Assembly: GCA_015655075.1 (NCBI GenBank)
Contig: JAATFT010000039.1
Location: 1 to 37,387, forward strand
Origin: Clostridiales bacterium
Lineage (GTDB): Bacteria > Bacillota > Clostridia > Lachnospirales > Lachnospiraceae
DNA length: 37,387 bases
Direction: 5' to 3'
The notes beneath the pieces are model-generated. The model did not search any database. It was not told the origin of the DNA and saw only the letters and a program-made list of their open reading frames with translations. Positions 26,696 through 36,114 of this stretch are shown one piece after another. Both the position numbers and the translations under genes were made by a program. How positions within the stretch are numbered: position 1 is the first letter of the stretch; the number at the start of each line of letters is the position of its first letter.

Positions 26696-28483
26696 TTATA
26701 CCTCCTTGATCTTTCCCATAGGGGCACTGAGAAGTACCTTAGCTCCTCCGTCTTGGTTCATTAATTCTAAAGTAATATCCTCTCCGTATAAGAGCAGAAG
26801 CCTTGCATACATATTGATAATTCCCATTCCCCCTATTTCCAGTTCCATATTGTTTCTCTCTTTCATTAATTTCTCATATGTTGTGCTCATCATTTTATTT
26901 AGATGCAGGATTGTCTCTTGCCCAAAACCCTGACCGTTATCTTTAACTGAAACAAACCACCTTAAACCTGTTTTCCAGCCGGTGATTTCTATTTTCATGA
27001 TTCCCGTCGACTTCTTGAATCCATGGTTTATACTGTTTTCCACCACTTGCTGAAAGAAAATTTTGGGAACAATCTGTTCCTTAATTTCCTCCGCCAAATC
27101 TATCGCGTATTCTATTTTGTATTCATAGCGGGATTTTAACAGATAAAAGTACTTTGTCAGGTATTCCATCTCCTCCGCTATACTTGCATATCGTTTCTTA
27201 TTATTGGTAGAATACCTTAACATGGCTGCGAGACTGTCACAAATCTCACAAATACTTTCATCCCCGCTCATAATTCCCTTATTGGATATAACATTTAATA
27301 CATTGTAAAGGAAATGAGGGTTAACCTGGGTTTGCAAAAGGTCAAACTGGGCTTGAAGCTGTAAAAGGGACATCCGTTTTTCCTTAATAATTGCCTCATT
27401 AAGCCGGTTAAGAACCTTTTGATAGGACTTATTTAATGCTTCAAATTCATCGTTGGTCTTATCGAATACAATTTCTTCTTCCAGATTTTCGATCCGGGTA
27501 TTTTCCATTAAAGCAACTAAGGAACGGATTGGTTTTGTAAGAAGCGTGGTTGCAACGAAAACAAAAATCAGTGAGGACATAAAAAAGATACCGGCAATTA
27601 AAATCGTCATGGGGGTTATATAAGCGGCCTCCCTGCTCATGATCCTGGTGTCTTCTATGACCAATACCGATATCCCCTCTTCGCCGGAATGATGAATGGA
27701 TACGATTTCATTTTCCCGGCTATAAGGATTGCTGGCTTCCACAATACCCTGCAGGTTTTCATTAGCCAGGCTGATATAATGGGCATTCCGGTCCTTAACC
27801 TCGCTTGTATAGAGAAATTCCTTACCGTTGATCACAACAACGACGCGGATCCCCTCCTTCGGGACTGCAAGCAAATCTCCCAGGGAACTTGTTACCTTTT
27901 GGACTTCAATATAACCCAGGTTTTTTCCCTGTATTTCCTTTACAATGGAATAAACCTCAGGTTTTTTTATTGCGCCCCAGTCGTCGGTATGGGGTCCAAG
28001 AAGGACTGGAGTCCCCCTGCTTCCTTTAATCTGATTAAGCCACGACAAATCGTCAATTGTTTTTTGAGGGTCTGTCACTAATGTATAATAATTGTTGTTT
28101 GCTATAACATCACCCAATTGATTATACACTATAACCCGATAAAAATTATTCATAATATAATCGGAATAAATTTTGGAACGTATGGCAGCTTTTGCAGTTT
28201 CACTGTAACGTAACTTAACCCCATTGCCGGAATCAACGGCTGCCAGCGTTCTTAACGCGTCCAATACATCCATATCGGAAAGCAGATAATTGGTAATAAA
28301 TTTCATGGGTTTAACCGTTTCCTCCAGCTGCTCGGAAAGCTGCCCGGATAATAATTCCAAATTACGATATTCATTTTCTTTATACTGTTTAAAGCTATAG
28401 GTACTGTACCATGCAGCCAGTATGGCAGCGAGTATAGCAACAAATACCGTATAAATTAAAATCATTCTCGTACGAAAATGCAT
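26696..28483 (-). CDS. YesM-type sensor histidine kinase, membrane
   Basis: 595 residues. Membrane helix about 7-25; extracellular dCache-like sensor about 30-285; second helix about 289-312; HAMP about 313-365; His_kinase domain with phospho-acceptor H390 in QVNPHFLYN; ATPase domain with ENSINHG (482-488) and DNGQGFG (515-521). The ATG at 28483 is preferred because AAAGGGG precedes it; two upstream ATGs in frame lack a ribosome site and would add hydrophobic residues before the first helix. It lies 85 bases after the permease gene and is coupled to the regulator. It presumably senses an extracellular sugar, perhaps through the binding protein. The ligand is not deducible. Confidence 0.92.
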   Translation of the reverse strand: MHFRTRMILIYTVFVAILAAILAAWYSTYSFKQYKENEYRNLELLSGQLSEQLEETVKPMKFITNYLLSDMDVLDALRTLAAVDSGNGVKLRYSETAKAAIRSKIYSDYIMNNFYRVIVYNQLGDVIANNNYYTLVTDPQKTIDDLSWLNQIKGSRGTPVLLGPHTDDWGAIKKPEVYSIVKEIQGKNLGYIEVQKVTSSLGDLLAVPKEGIRVVVVINGKEFLYTSEVKDRNAHYISLANENLQGIVEASNPYSRENEIVSIHHSGEEGISVLVIEDTRIMSREAAYITPMTILIAGIFFMSSLIFVFVATTLLTKPIRSLVALMENTRIENLEEEIVFDKTNDEFEALNKSYQKVLNRLNEAIIKEKRMSLLQLQAQFDLLQTQVNPHFLYNVLNVISNKGIMSGDESICEICDSLAAMLRYSTNNKKRYASIAEEMEYLTKYFYLLKSRYEYKIEYAIDLAEEIKEQIVPKIFFQQVVENSINHGFKKSTGIMKIEITGWKTGLRWFVSVKDNGQGFGQETILHLNKMMSTTYEKLMKERNNMELEIGGMGIINMYARLLLLYGEDITLELMNQDGGAKVLLSAPMGKIKEV

Positions 28484-28568
28484 AATATTCCCCTTTATAT
28501 GATTTTTCATCATTATAATGCCCAAAGTTATAAAATACAACCAAATCAATATGCCGCAGACACAAAAG

Positions 28569-29399
28569 TTATCCTTTCACGGCTCCTGCTACCATACCGT
28601 CCACTATTTTCTTATTAAAAATGATAAACAAAATCAACATTGGTACTGTAATAATTATAACATCGGCAAAAAGCAAATTATAAGAGCTGGAATACTGGCC
28701 CATAAAATTGTAGAGGGTTAACTGGACAGTGGCATTCTTGGTCCCGGGGAGGAAATATAACGGGTTTGTAAAATCATTAAATACGGTTACGGCGTTTAGG
28801 ATAATGACAGTTGCTGTGACCGGCTTTAATAATGGAAAAACAATGCGTGAAAACATTTTCAGCCTGGAACAGCCATCCATATATCCTGCTTCTTCCATTT
28901 CAACAGGAATGGTTGCCATAAAACCCCTGTAAAGCAGGATAGTAAAGGGAATCTGAAGTGCAACTTCTATTAAAATCATACCATGCATAGTCTTATAAAT
29001 ATGCAGGCCCTGCATCAGCCAAATCGTCGGCATAATTGCGGGCGGTACCATAAGACCCGATAATACAACCATATTGATACAACCGGTCAGCCGGTCTTTT
29101 CTGCGTGAAAGTACATGTCCGGCCATAGAACATGTCAAAATCATCAGAAATACGGAGCCGGCCGTAACGAGGGCACTATTTTTAAACGCGGTAATCAGGA
29201 TATAATTATTGGCCTTAAATACTTCAAGATAATTTGAAAACATGGGCATTTCAGGAAATTCAATACTTAGTAAATTAGCCTCACGGCGTTCTTTTAAAGA
29301 ATTGGCAATCATGAAAATAAAGGGAATAACAAAGATAAGAAAAACGCCCAGTATCCCAAACACATCTCCTAAAAGGATGCATTTCTTTTTCTTTTTCAT
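28569..29399 (-). CDS. ABC sugar transporter permease (MalG/AraQ type)
   Basis: Inner permease subunit of a CUT1-family importer, 276 residues with about six membrane helices. The cytoplasmic EAA loop that docks the ATPase reads EEAGYMDGCSRLKMFSRIVF in the C-terminal half. The ATG at 29399 has GGGAGG nine bases upstream and starts one base after the stop of the preceding permease, so translation is coupled. A run of lysines opens the protein. No ATPase gene is present in the operon; CUT1 systems in Firmicutes commonly share a general MsmX-like ATPase. Confidence 0.92.
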   Translation of the reverse strand: MKKKKKCILLGDVFGILGVFLIFVIPFIFMIANSLKERREANLLSIEFPEMPMFSNYLEVFKANNYILITAFKNSALVTAGSVFLMILTCSMAGHVLSRRKDRLTGCINMVVLSGLMVPPAIMPTIWLMQGLHIYKTMHGMILIEVALQIPFTILLYRGFMATIPVEMEEAGYMDGCSRLKMFSRIVFPLLKPVTATVIILNAVTVFNDFTNPLYFLPGTKNATVQLTLYNFMGQYSSSYNLLFADVIIITVPMLILFIIFNKKIVDGMVAGAVKG

Positions 29400-29400
29400 A

Positions 29401-30258
29401 CTAGTCAACCTCCCTGCTAAGTAAGTATTTCTGCAGCGGAAATGCAAGGACAGCAATCAAGAGGAACATAATTACATTGCCTGCCGTAGAAAGTCCATAA
29501 AAACCTGCGGCATATTGCTTATAAACAATGGATGCCATAACATCTGTAGCAAAGCCCGGACCGCCCCCGGTCATAGCCCAGATAAGATCAAAGCTTCTCA
29601 ACCCGCCGATAAAAGCAAGCAGGATAACAGAGTTCATCGCAGGCCGGCACAACGGAATTGTTACATTCCAGAACCTTTTCCATCCGTTTGCTCCGTCAAT
29701 GGAAGCAGCTTCATAATATACCCTATCTATGGACTGGATACCGGCTATGTAAATTACCGTAGCAATGCTGACACCCTTCCAGACATCGGTTCCAATTATA
29801 GAAAAAAGCGCCAGTTTGGTATTGCCCAGCCAATCTGCGCCAGGAATTCCAACAAATTCCAAAACTTTATTGATAAGCCCTTTGGAGGGATGCATCAATG
29901 CTTTAAAAGTAACACCGATTGCAATTGTACTGACCAGATTAGGGAAGAACACGACGGATCGTAATATATTTTTACTTTTGATTCCGCTTGTTAAAAAGAC
30001 GGCAATCAATAAAGCCAAAACCACTTTAAGCCCGCAGGTAAGAACAGCATAGAGTAAGGTATTCTTAATTCCGATATTCAATGAATTTTCTGAAAAAAAC
30101 AGTTTAAAATTATCAAAACCCACAAACTTAAAATCAGTAAAATTCCAAACCGTCATACTAAAGAAAAAGGATATAATCATTGGTAATATAAAAAATATGG
30201 TAAATAAAGTAAGTGCCGGAACCAGAAACCAGTTGGAATACATTTTTTTCTTATCCAT
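29401..30258 (-). CDS. ABC sugar transporter permease (MalF/UgpA type)
   Basis: First permease of the importer, 285 residues, about six helices. The first is at about 10-30 (VPALTLFTIFFILP). The EAA loop reads EAASIDGANGWKRFWNVTIP, close to the LplB/UgpA subfamily. The ATG at 30258 follows AGAAGGGA by five bases; longer starts run into the upstream terminator. It is separated from the binding-protein gene by a terminator hairpin, so permeases are expected at lower level than the binding protein. Confidence 0.92.
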   Translation of the reverse strand: MDKKKMYSNWFLVPALTLFTIFFILPMIISFFFSMTVWNFTDFKFVGFDNFKLFFSENSLNIGIKNTLLYAVLTCGLKVVLALLIAVFLTSGIKSKNILRSVVFFPNLVSTIAIGVTFKALMHPSKGLINKVLEFVGIPGADWLGNTKLALFSIIGTDVWKGVSIATVIYIAGIQSIDRVYYEAASIDGANGWKRFWNVTIPLCRPAMNSVILLAFIGGLRSFDLIWAMTGGGPGFATDVMASIVYKQYAAGFYGLSTAGNVIMFLLIAVLAFPLQKYLLSREVD

Positions 30259-30293
30259 TTTGTCCCTTCTTTCAATTCTTTTTTCTTGTCCGT

Positions 30294-30347
30294 AAAAAAT
30301 AGGGAGCTGCTGCAAAATTCATTCCTTTCTTATTTTGCAGCAGCCCC
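30294..30347 (-). terminator. Partial terminator between binding-protein and permease genes
   Basis: Reading the minus strand, a stem pairs GGGGCTGCTGCAAAAT with ATTTTGCAGCAGC then CCC-complementary bases (one A bulged), followed by TATTTTTT. It is a textbook intrinsic terminator in mid-operon, as often seen after ABC binding-protein genes. Confidence 0.8.
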
Positions 30348-30402
30348 ATTCATTCTTCTTGTCAGCATAAGACGTCTGCCTTAAGCAGGCGGCAATGCTT
30401 CC

Positions 30403-31788
30403 TTATTCCCAATTCAGTCCTAATTGAACAGCCTGTTTCAGACAATCTGCGTCATAATCTGCTGCCGATTCCTCCGCCGTGGTCTGGCCGGTCACACACG
30501 CCTGACTGATTGCCAGGCAGCCGGGGCCCTTAACAGGTGTTATAAATTCTAATGCGCTTATTACCCTCCCGTCATTAAAGTAAGGCTGCATATCATTTTT
30601 CACTGCGTCATAGGCAGTATCCGGCAGCTCATAATCTTTAATGCAGTAAGGACCATCCGGTAAAACCGAACCAGCATAGGCATCCAAAGCTTCATCGGAT
30701 ACATAGAATTCCATGAATCTTAAAATATCTTCCGTCTTATCCGTATTCTTGTTGCCGTAAATCGCTTGCGGCATCCAAATAGTTAAACCCTGATTTGCCG
30801 GATCATCGCCTGGAATAGCAAATACACCAATGCCATTTACCTGATCCCCATATAATTCATAAATATTGGACAGGGCTTGTGTTAACATAATCCAATGGCC
30901 TGCTTCTCCGTTTGCCATAATGTCACAGCCATCATCATAAGTGGTTGCTAAACAATCTTCATTGTAATATTCTTTCGTTTCCGCTAATTTCTTCCAGCTG
31001 CTAAGTCCTGCTTCATTGGTTGCATATTTGGTTTTGCCTGCCTCAAAATCTTTTGCAAAGTTGGGATCTTGGGCAGCCACATTGTAATAATCCCCCAGAA
31101 ACAATACCTGAGCAGTCCAGCTGTCTGAAAAGGTGCCTAAAATTGCTGTCTTGCCTGCAGCTTTGATTGCATCACAGTTTGCAATAAATTCCTCCCAGGT
31201 CTTAGGTACTTTTAAGCCCAGTTCTTTATAAATGGCTTTAGAGTAGAAAACTCCGCCGGCCTGAGAAGATGCCATGGGAATACCATAGGCGGCATTGTCA
31301 ATGGTTACAGCACCTTTGAAAGTGTCATCTAATCTGGCAATCCAGTCCTCGTTGGAAAGATCCAGGAAATATTCAGAAGGATTCAAAGCAGTTAACAAGG
31401 AGCCCGCGTTATAAATACATAAATCGGCCATATCTCCGGATGCCAGTCTTGTTTTAACGATATTATCGCCATCCGCACCGCCTGCTCTTTGTTCAACTTC
31501 TACGGTAATTCCCAATTTTTCTTTTGCCAGAGCTAACACTGCTTCCAATCCGGCTAAAGAAACCTCTCCGTCCGTTAATAAAGTTAAGGTTGCTTCTTTG
31601 TATTCCCATTTAGAATCCGAGGAAGCTTCTCCCGCTGCAGTTTCAGTCTCACCCTCAGTAACAGTTGCCCTATCCTCCTGATCGGTTTTCCCGGAAGATT
31701 TTGTTTCTTTAGAGCCGGAACATCCCGAAAGGTTCCCTGCAACAAGGAGCAGTGTTAATAACAGTACTAAAATTTTATTAAATTTCAT
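30403..31788 (-). CDS. Extracellular sugar-binding lipoprotein of the ABC importer
   Basis: 461 residues. A lipoprotein signal with lipobox LSGC puts the lipid-bearing cysteine at C23, followed by a Ser/Thr/Glu-rich tether to about residue 60. The remainder is a family-1 solute-binding fold (for example GIPMASSQAGGVFYSKAIYKELGLKVPKTWEEF). GGAGG lies 10 bases before the ATG at 31788; earlier in-frame codons lack a signal. First gene of the operon and preceded by a cre-like box. Substrate unknown; a pectin- or hemicellulose-derived oligosaccharide is suggested by neighbours, including the GH78 remnant. Confidence 0.92.
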   Translation of the reverse strand: MKFNKILVLLLTLLLVAGNLSGCSGSKETKSSGKTDQEDRATVTEGETETAAGEASSDSKWEYKEATLTLLTDGEVSLAGLEAVLALAKEKLGITVEVEQRAGGADGDNIVKTRLASGDMADLCIYNAGSLLTALNPSEYFLDLSNEDWIARLDDTFKGAVTIDNAAYGIPMASSQAGGVFYSKAIYKELGLKVPKTWEEFIANCDAIKAAGKTAILGTFSDSWTAQVLFLGDYYNVAAQDPNFAKDFEAGKTKYATNEAGLSSWKKLAETKEYYNEDCLATTYDDGCDIMANGEAGHWIMLTQALSNIYELYGDQVNGIGVFAIPGDDPANQGLTIWMPQAIYGNKNTDKTEDILRFMEFYVSDEALDAYAGSVLPDGPYCIKDYELPDTAYDAVKNDMQPYFNDGRVISALEFITPVKGPGCLAISQACVTGQTTAEESAADYDADCLKQAVQLGLNWE

Positions 31789-31815
31789 ACATTTGTTTCC
31801 TCCCTTTTTTTGATA

Positions 31816-31839
31816 ATTATATTTTAGCATGCGTTTACA
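31816..31839 (-). promoter_or_regulatory. cre-like site and -10 box of the transporter operon
   Basis: On the minus strand TGTAAACGCATGCT (31839-31826) fits the CcpA cre consensus TGWAARCGYWWNCW at every position and ends four bases before a perfect TATAAT (31821-31816). No good -35 is seen at the expected distance. Position over the core promoter implies repression by preferred sugars. Two other hairpins lie upstream (31881-31903 and 31921-31942). Confidence 0.55.
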
Positions 31840-31920
31840 CAGCAGGACATGGACAATCAAGCCATTTTACATGAAAAATCCAGCAAAAAAGGAGCTTTTG
31901 CTGTTTCGGATACGCAAAAT

Positions 31921-31942
31921 AGTCCTGGCCGAAGCCAGGACT
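31921..31942 (-). terminator. Terminator after the GH78 remnant
   Basis: Minus strand AGTCCTGGC-TTCG-GCCAGGACT, a 9-bp perfect stem closed by the extra-stable C(UUCG)G tetraloop, followed by ATTTTGCG. A weaker CCGCC/GGCGG hairpin lies nearer the gene at 32067-32087. Confidence 0.65.
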
Positions 31943-32106
31943 GATACCACTGCCTGTTAACAAAAAGGTGAACTAACGCATTTATTCGTTTATTCGCCAC
32001 AAAACATACAAAAAATGTAAGCTTTAAGCATGTTTTTCAATGCTTTGCGCTGACTGACTAGAAATTCCGCCGAATTTCCCGGGGCGGCTGAATCGTTAAG
32101 AGCTTA

Positions 32107-33262
32107 TTATTTTCCAAACTCAATATGATAAGTGCCGGAACCTGCACGGACCGACATTCCCTCTGAAGTTTTTTCAAACGACAGTCCGTCCGCCTGTAAA
32201 ATATCCTCCGCCCTGTCCAATACGATGGTTGCCGTTGTGTTGTGGGGAACCGTAACCTTTAGTATAATATCCGTTTTGCCAATATGGGATTCTCCGGTCT
32301 CCCAATAGACTGATAAATCGCCGTAAACCGATTTATATCCTGCCTTTACATAAGATAAACCGCCCCCGAAATGAGGACGAATGATCGAATGTTTATACCC
32401 TGGATTTTCTTCGTCGATTTCCAAACCTGCAACCACTCTGTACAGCCATTCTCCAATGGCGCCGTAAGCATAATGATTAAAAGAATTCATATCCGGGCTC
32501 CACATGGTCCCGTCGGGTTTTAAGCCGTCCCAATGCTCCCAGACAGTGGTCGCGCCCTTCTTTCACCTGATACAGCCAGGAGGGGAAATCATCCTTAAGC
32601 AATAAAGCATAAGCTTCATCAATATGTCCGTTCCGGCTTAAAGCATGGCATATATATGGGGTTCCCACAAAACCGGTGACCAAATGTCCCTTTTCTTTTT
32701 CAATAAGCTTAACTAAGGCTTCCACGGTTTTTCTGCGATATTGTTCCGGCACCAGGTTAAAATACAGGGCAACCACATGAGCCGTCTGGGTATTTGCCGT
32801 CATATTTCCCTCTCCGTCAAAGAAATGCTTCTGGAAGCCGGCTTTAATCTGTTCATACAGATTGCGGTAGGTTTCATAATCCTTTGTGTTTCCGATGTAT
32901 TTGGCCATCCTGGCAAACAGGCCGGTGGAATAAGCATAATAAGCCGTACAGGTCAGGTCGTTGGGAGTTGCCCCGAAATAACTGCCTTCTTCGGCATCCA
33001 ATGCGACCCAGTCTCCAAATTGCAGCTTATAATTCCATATGCCGTCCACCGAATGAGCCTGCATAAAATCAATCCATGCTTTCATACTGGCATATTGATT
33101 TTCGATAATTTCTTTATCCCCAAAGGTCAGATACAAGGTCCATGGATTAATTACCGCCACTTCCGCCCATGCCGCGGCCGAGTGGGTTCCCCGGCTTAAA
33201 AGCCAGTCGTCTCCCCCGCTGCCGGAAAGAATATCCGGAACAACGTAAAGCCGGAATACTTA
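32107..33262 (-). pseudogene. GH78 alpha-L-rhamnosidase remnant, truncated and frameshifted
   Basis: The C-terminal roughly 380 residues of a GH78 enzyme, which would release rhamnose from pectin fragments. Recognisable blocks: YVVPDILSGSGGDDW, THSAAAW, NPWTLYLTFGD, FGDWVALD, GATPNDL, NGHIDEAYALLL, then in a second frame MWSPDMNSFNHYAYGAIGEW. The frames join if one G is removed from the GGG run at 32555-32557 (CCC on the plus strand); the restored text reads EGATTVWEHWDG, the expected family motif. Upstream of about 33262 the homology stops at an in-frame TAA, so the N-terminal half or more (GH78 enzymes are usually about 900 residues) is gone. The deletion breakpoint is about 80 bases from repeat C3. 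Confidence 0.85.
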
Positions 33263-33340
33263 GATAAATTCAGAATATAGGAAAGAAACCCTCATGGCAA
33301 TAACCCTTTTTCATAACTCCATCAACCAAACTTCAGCTTT

Positions 33341-33455
33341 TTAACCTTAGAGTAAGTCCCCCCTTTTTAGCGAAGGGTAAGGGGTAGGTTTGTGACTTAC
33401 CTGTTTCGGCCGGAGAGCGGGCTCCGACTAAAATCCCTGAGTATTCCCTTTGGCT
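33341..33455 (+). repeat. Repeat family C, copy 3
   Basis: Starts TTAACCTTAGAGTAAGTCCC. GTAAGTC pairs with GACTTAC further on, and CGGAG pairs with CTCCG in the second stem. It aligns with 19751-19890 but has lost the distal part. It ends at the stop codon of the AraC gene and may act as its 3' structure. Confidence 0.65.
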
Positions 33456-34420
33456 TATTGCGTAACGTTCTGCTTCTTCCTCCTGCGATACTCTCCCGGA
33501 GTACAGCCTTCTGATACTTCAAATTTTTTATAGAAGAAATTCGTATTATTATAACCGCTAAGGGTAATTACATCCGTAATGGACAGATCCGTATCCATAA
33601 GGAGCATTTTAGCCTTTCCCAATTTTTGTTCCTGAAGGTGTTCCACAAAGCTTCTTCCAGTTTTTTTCTTAAGAATCATCGTCAAATATTTCTCGTTAAA
33701 TCCAAAATGCTGGGCAACTGTTTTCAGGGAACAGGATTCATAATTATTTTCTATATATTCCAAAATATCAAACAGCTTTCTGTCGGATTGATGATGTTCT
33801 GGATTACCGGCCGAATTTTTACGATAAGACCTTAATAATTCGGCAAAAATAATTACGATATAGCTTTCCATAACCTCTCTTTTTCCAAAATCATTACTGT
33901 GATACTCGCAAAGTAAATCCTCCATTAAGCTGCTGAATCTGGTATTATCACTGGTTTTAAAGTATAAATATTGTTTTCTTTCCCTGCCTTTTGTTATTGC
34001 ATTAATTAAGAATTCGGCCAGTATCCCCTGTTTTGTCATACGATTTAAAAAGGCGGCTGCAAAGAATTCTTTCCGCATCAGAATATTCACAATGATATCA
34101 TTTTCACCGGCTCTATCCACAGAATGAGTCGTTCTTGTATCCAAAATACACACATCCCCCCTGGCGCACTCCACCTTTTTGCCATTAATCATCTGGGTGC
34201 AGGATCCGGACCAGACATAATTTAGTTCAATATAATTATGTCTGTGAGGGAAAACCGGAAAAAATCTGTCCTGCCTCATAATGCCTATATTCTCATAGGA
34301 AGAGAGAAAATAGTCATCCTCAAAAAGATAGGTTTTTGTTAGAATTCCGTTATCCTCGTCCGACTCTTCATATTTCTCATATACTTTGTCTTTCCCGCAG
34401 GGATTTCCGTTTAAATACAT
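33455..34420 (-). CDS. AraC-family regulator with N-terminal cupin
   Basis: 321 residues from the ATG at 34420, chosen because AAGGA lies five bases upstream; a TTG 13 codons earlier abuts its only possible ribosome site. The N-terminal cupin sugar-sensing domain is at about 45-135 (FPHRHNYIELNYVWSG). The C-terminal double helix-turn-helix is at about 215-315 (SLKTVAQHFGFNEKYLTMIL and SITDVITLSGYNNTNFFYKKF). It sits directly upstream of the GH78 remnant on the same strand, so it probably once controlled that gene. A well-formed promoter with an overlapping dyad lies 170 bases upstream. Confidence 0.9.
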   Translation of the reverse strand: MYLNGNPCGKDKVYEKYEESDEDNGILTKTYLFEDDYFLSSYENIGIMRQDRFFPVFPHRHNYIELNYVWSGSCTQMINGKKVECARGDVCILDTRTTHSVDRAGENDIIVNILMRKEFFAAAFLNRMTKQGILAEFLINAITKGRERKQYLYFKTSDNTRFSSLMEDLLCEYHSNDFGKREVMESYIVIIFAELLRSYRKNSAGNPEHHQSDRKLFDILEYIENNYESCSLKTVAQHFGFNEKYLTMILKKKTGRSFVEHLQEQKLGKAKMLLMDTDLSITDVITLSGYNNTNFFYKKFEVSEGCTPGEYRRRKKQNVTQ

Positions 34421-34589
34421 TTTTTCCTTTTCGGTATATTGTCTTAGAAAAGCATCCAACTCCGTACGATTCGTTTCCGCTCACCCCTTTCCCTATAAAC
34501 TAACATATATCCCTATTAATTATCCGATTCCCGTAAAAGATTCCATACGTTAAAGTGAAATATATCCGTAATCATATTTCTTAAATTTA

Positions 34590-34628
34590 AGTATATCAAT
34601 AAAAATCGCAATATTCAATTATTGAATA
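34590..34628 (-). promoter_or_regulatory. Promoter of the AraC gene with overlapping operator
   Basis: Minus strand TTGAAT (34618-34613), 17-base spacer, TATACT (34595-34590). A perfect dyad TATTCAA-TTA-TTGAATA (34612-34628) covers the -35. The rest of the 34421-34816 gap is AT-rich; a small CCTTT/AAAGG hairpin near 34637-34653 is the only other structure seen. Confidence 0.6.
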
Positions 34629-34816
34629 GAAAATTGTACCTTTCATAAACAAAGGCTACCGCACTAACGCTATTTTTTACCATATTTAGCCCTTCGTTAA
34701 GCCGTTCATGTGCTATATATAGTAGTTAAAACGCTTAGTGTGACAGCCTCTGTTATGCCGCAATAATTATTTCATTGCCTTATAGTTGCAAATGTAAAAT
34801 CCTTCATGACTCCTTC

Positions 34817-36031
34817 TTATAATAAAGACAGGACCGCAGCCTCAATAATCTCATATGCCTTGTCGCAGTCTTCTTTTGTTAAAATAAGAGGCGGAATCAT
34901 GCGGATGACACTGCTTCCAATAGCGGTAATAATCAGCTTCCTGTCAAAACATCCGTGCTTTACATCAATTGCCTTAATGCTTTTGTCGAATTCCACACCG
35001 ATTAATAAACCGGGTCCCCTCACTTCTTTTACATGGGGAAGACCGAGTAATTTATTTTTAAAATATTCCCCTATTTCCGCCGCGTTACCGGCAAGATTTC
35101 TGTCCAATAACTCGTTTATCTGCGCCAGGGCCGCCGCACAGCAAACCGGATGTCCGCCGTAGGTAGTTCCGTGGGAACCCATGGTAAATACCCCCGCTAC
35201 TTCTTTTGTTGCACAGATGGCGCCGATTGGCATGCCGCCGCCCATGGCTTTTGCCATGGATACAATATCCGGCTTTATACCGTACTGCATATAACACATA
35301 ACCGTACCGGTCCTGCACCATCCGGTCTGCACCTCGTCCAGCAGTAACAACAATCCCTTTTTATCACAGAAATCACGGATTCCCTTCATGAATTCCATGG
35401 TGGCGGGATGAACGCCGCCTTCCCCCTGAACCGGCTCAAGCATTATGGCTATGGTATTTTCCGTGCAGGCTGCCTGAAAGGATTCCAAATCATTGTAATC
35501 CGCATAGGTAAAGCCCGGAACCATTTTACCGAATCCCTGCTGGCAGGCGGTATCCGGCTGTCCCGTTGCGGACATGGAGCCAAAGCTCCTTCCGTGGAAG
35601 CCCATTTTTGCCGTTACTATATTGTATTTATCCGGCCCGTATTTTTCGGTTCCATATTTTCTGGCCATTTTAATCATTGCTTCATTGGCTTCCGTTCCTG
35701 AATTCTGGAAAAAGATTTTATCCATGCCGGTGGTGGTGCATATTTTTTCAGCCAGAAGCGCCTGGGGAATGGTATAGGGATAATTGAAGGTATGCATAAT
35801 ATCCTTTACCTGATCAATAACCGCCGCCACCACCTTTTCATTGCAGTTTCCCGCGCTGTTTACCGCAATACCCGCATAAAAATCCAGGTATTTGTTACCC
35901 TCCGTATCATAAATATACATATCCTCGGCTGTTTCCGCAACCATATCAAAACGCTCATAAGTGTCTATCATATACTTTTTAGCAAGACCCTTTATATCTT
36001 CTTTTGTCATTCCTAACTGTTTTAGTTTCAT
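34817..36031 (-). CDS. argD: Acetylornithine aminotransferase-like class-III aminotransferase
   Basis: PLP enzyme, 404 residues, the usual length. It most resembles ArgD, which transfers the amino group between N-acetylornithine and 2-oxoglutarate in arginine synthesis. Landmarks: GIAVNSAGN; FFQNSGTEANEAM (PLP phosphate contact); EPVQGEGGV with E203; LLDEVQTG with D232; the PLP lysine K261 in SMAKAMGGG; SHGTTYGGHP; VRGPGLLIGVEF. AAAGGAT is seven bases before the ATG. No other arg genes are nearby, so ornithine or another omega-amino acid could be the true substrate. Its upstream region holds a tandem AT-rich repeat and a family-B element. Confidence 0.75.
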   Translation of the reverse strand: MKLKQLGMTKEDIKGLAKKYMIDTYERFDMVAETAEDMYIYDTEGNKYLDFYAGIAVNSAGNCNEKVVAAVIDQVKDIMHTFNYPYTIPQALLAEKICTTTGMDKIFFQNSGTEANEAMIKMARKYGTEKYGPDKYNIVTAKMGFHGRSFGSMSATGQPDTACQQGFGKMVPGFTYADYNDLESFQAACTENTIAIMLEPVQGEGGVHPATMEFMKGIRDFCDKKGLLLLLDEVQTGWCRTGTVMCYMQYGIKPDIVSMAKAMGGGMPIGAICATKEVAGVFTMGSHGTTYGGHPVCCAAALAQINELLDRNLAGNAAEIGEYFKNKLLGLPHVKEVRGPGLLIGVEFDKSIKAIDVKHGCFDRKLIITAIGSSVIRMIPPLILTKEDCDKAYEIIEAAVLSLL

Positions 36032-36114
36032 TTTTTAATCCTTTCTTTCCTTATTTTTTCTTCCTGCCAGGCTTTTCCAGCACATTTTTATATGCATTCC
36101 AATCAAAACGGTGA

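Noticed and set aside
29515..29964. Plus-strand open frame of about 149 codons inside the MalF-type permease
   Set aside because: Antisense to a clear six-helix permease, with no start signal.
32549..32560. Programmed frameshift in the GH78 gene
   Set aside because: No slippery heptamer or downstream pseudoknot was seen, and the N-terminal half is missing anyway.
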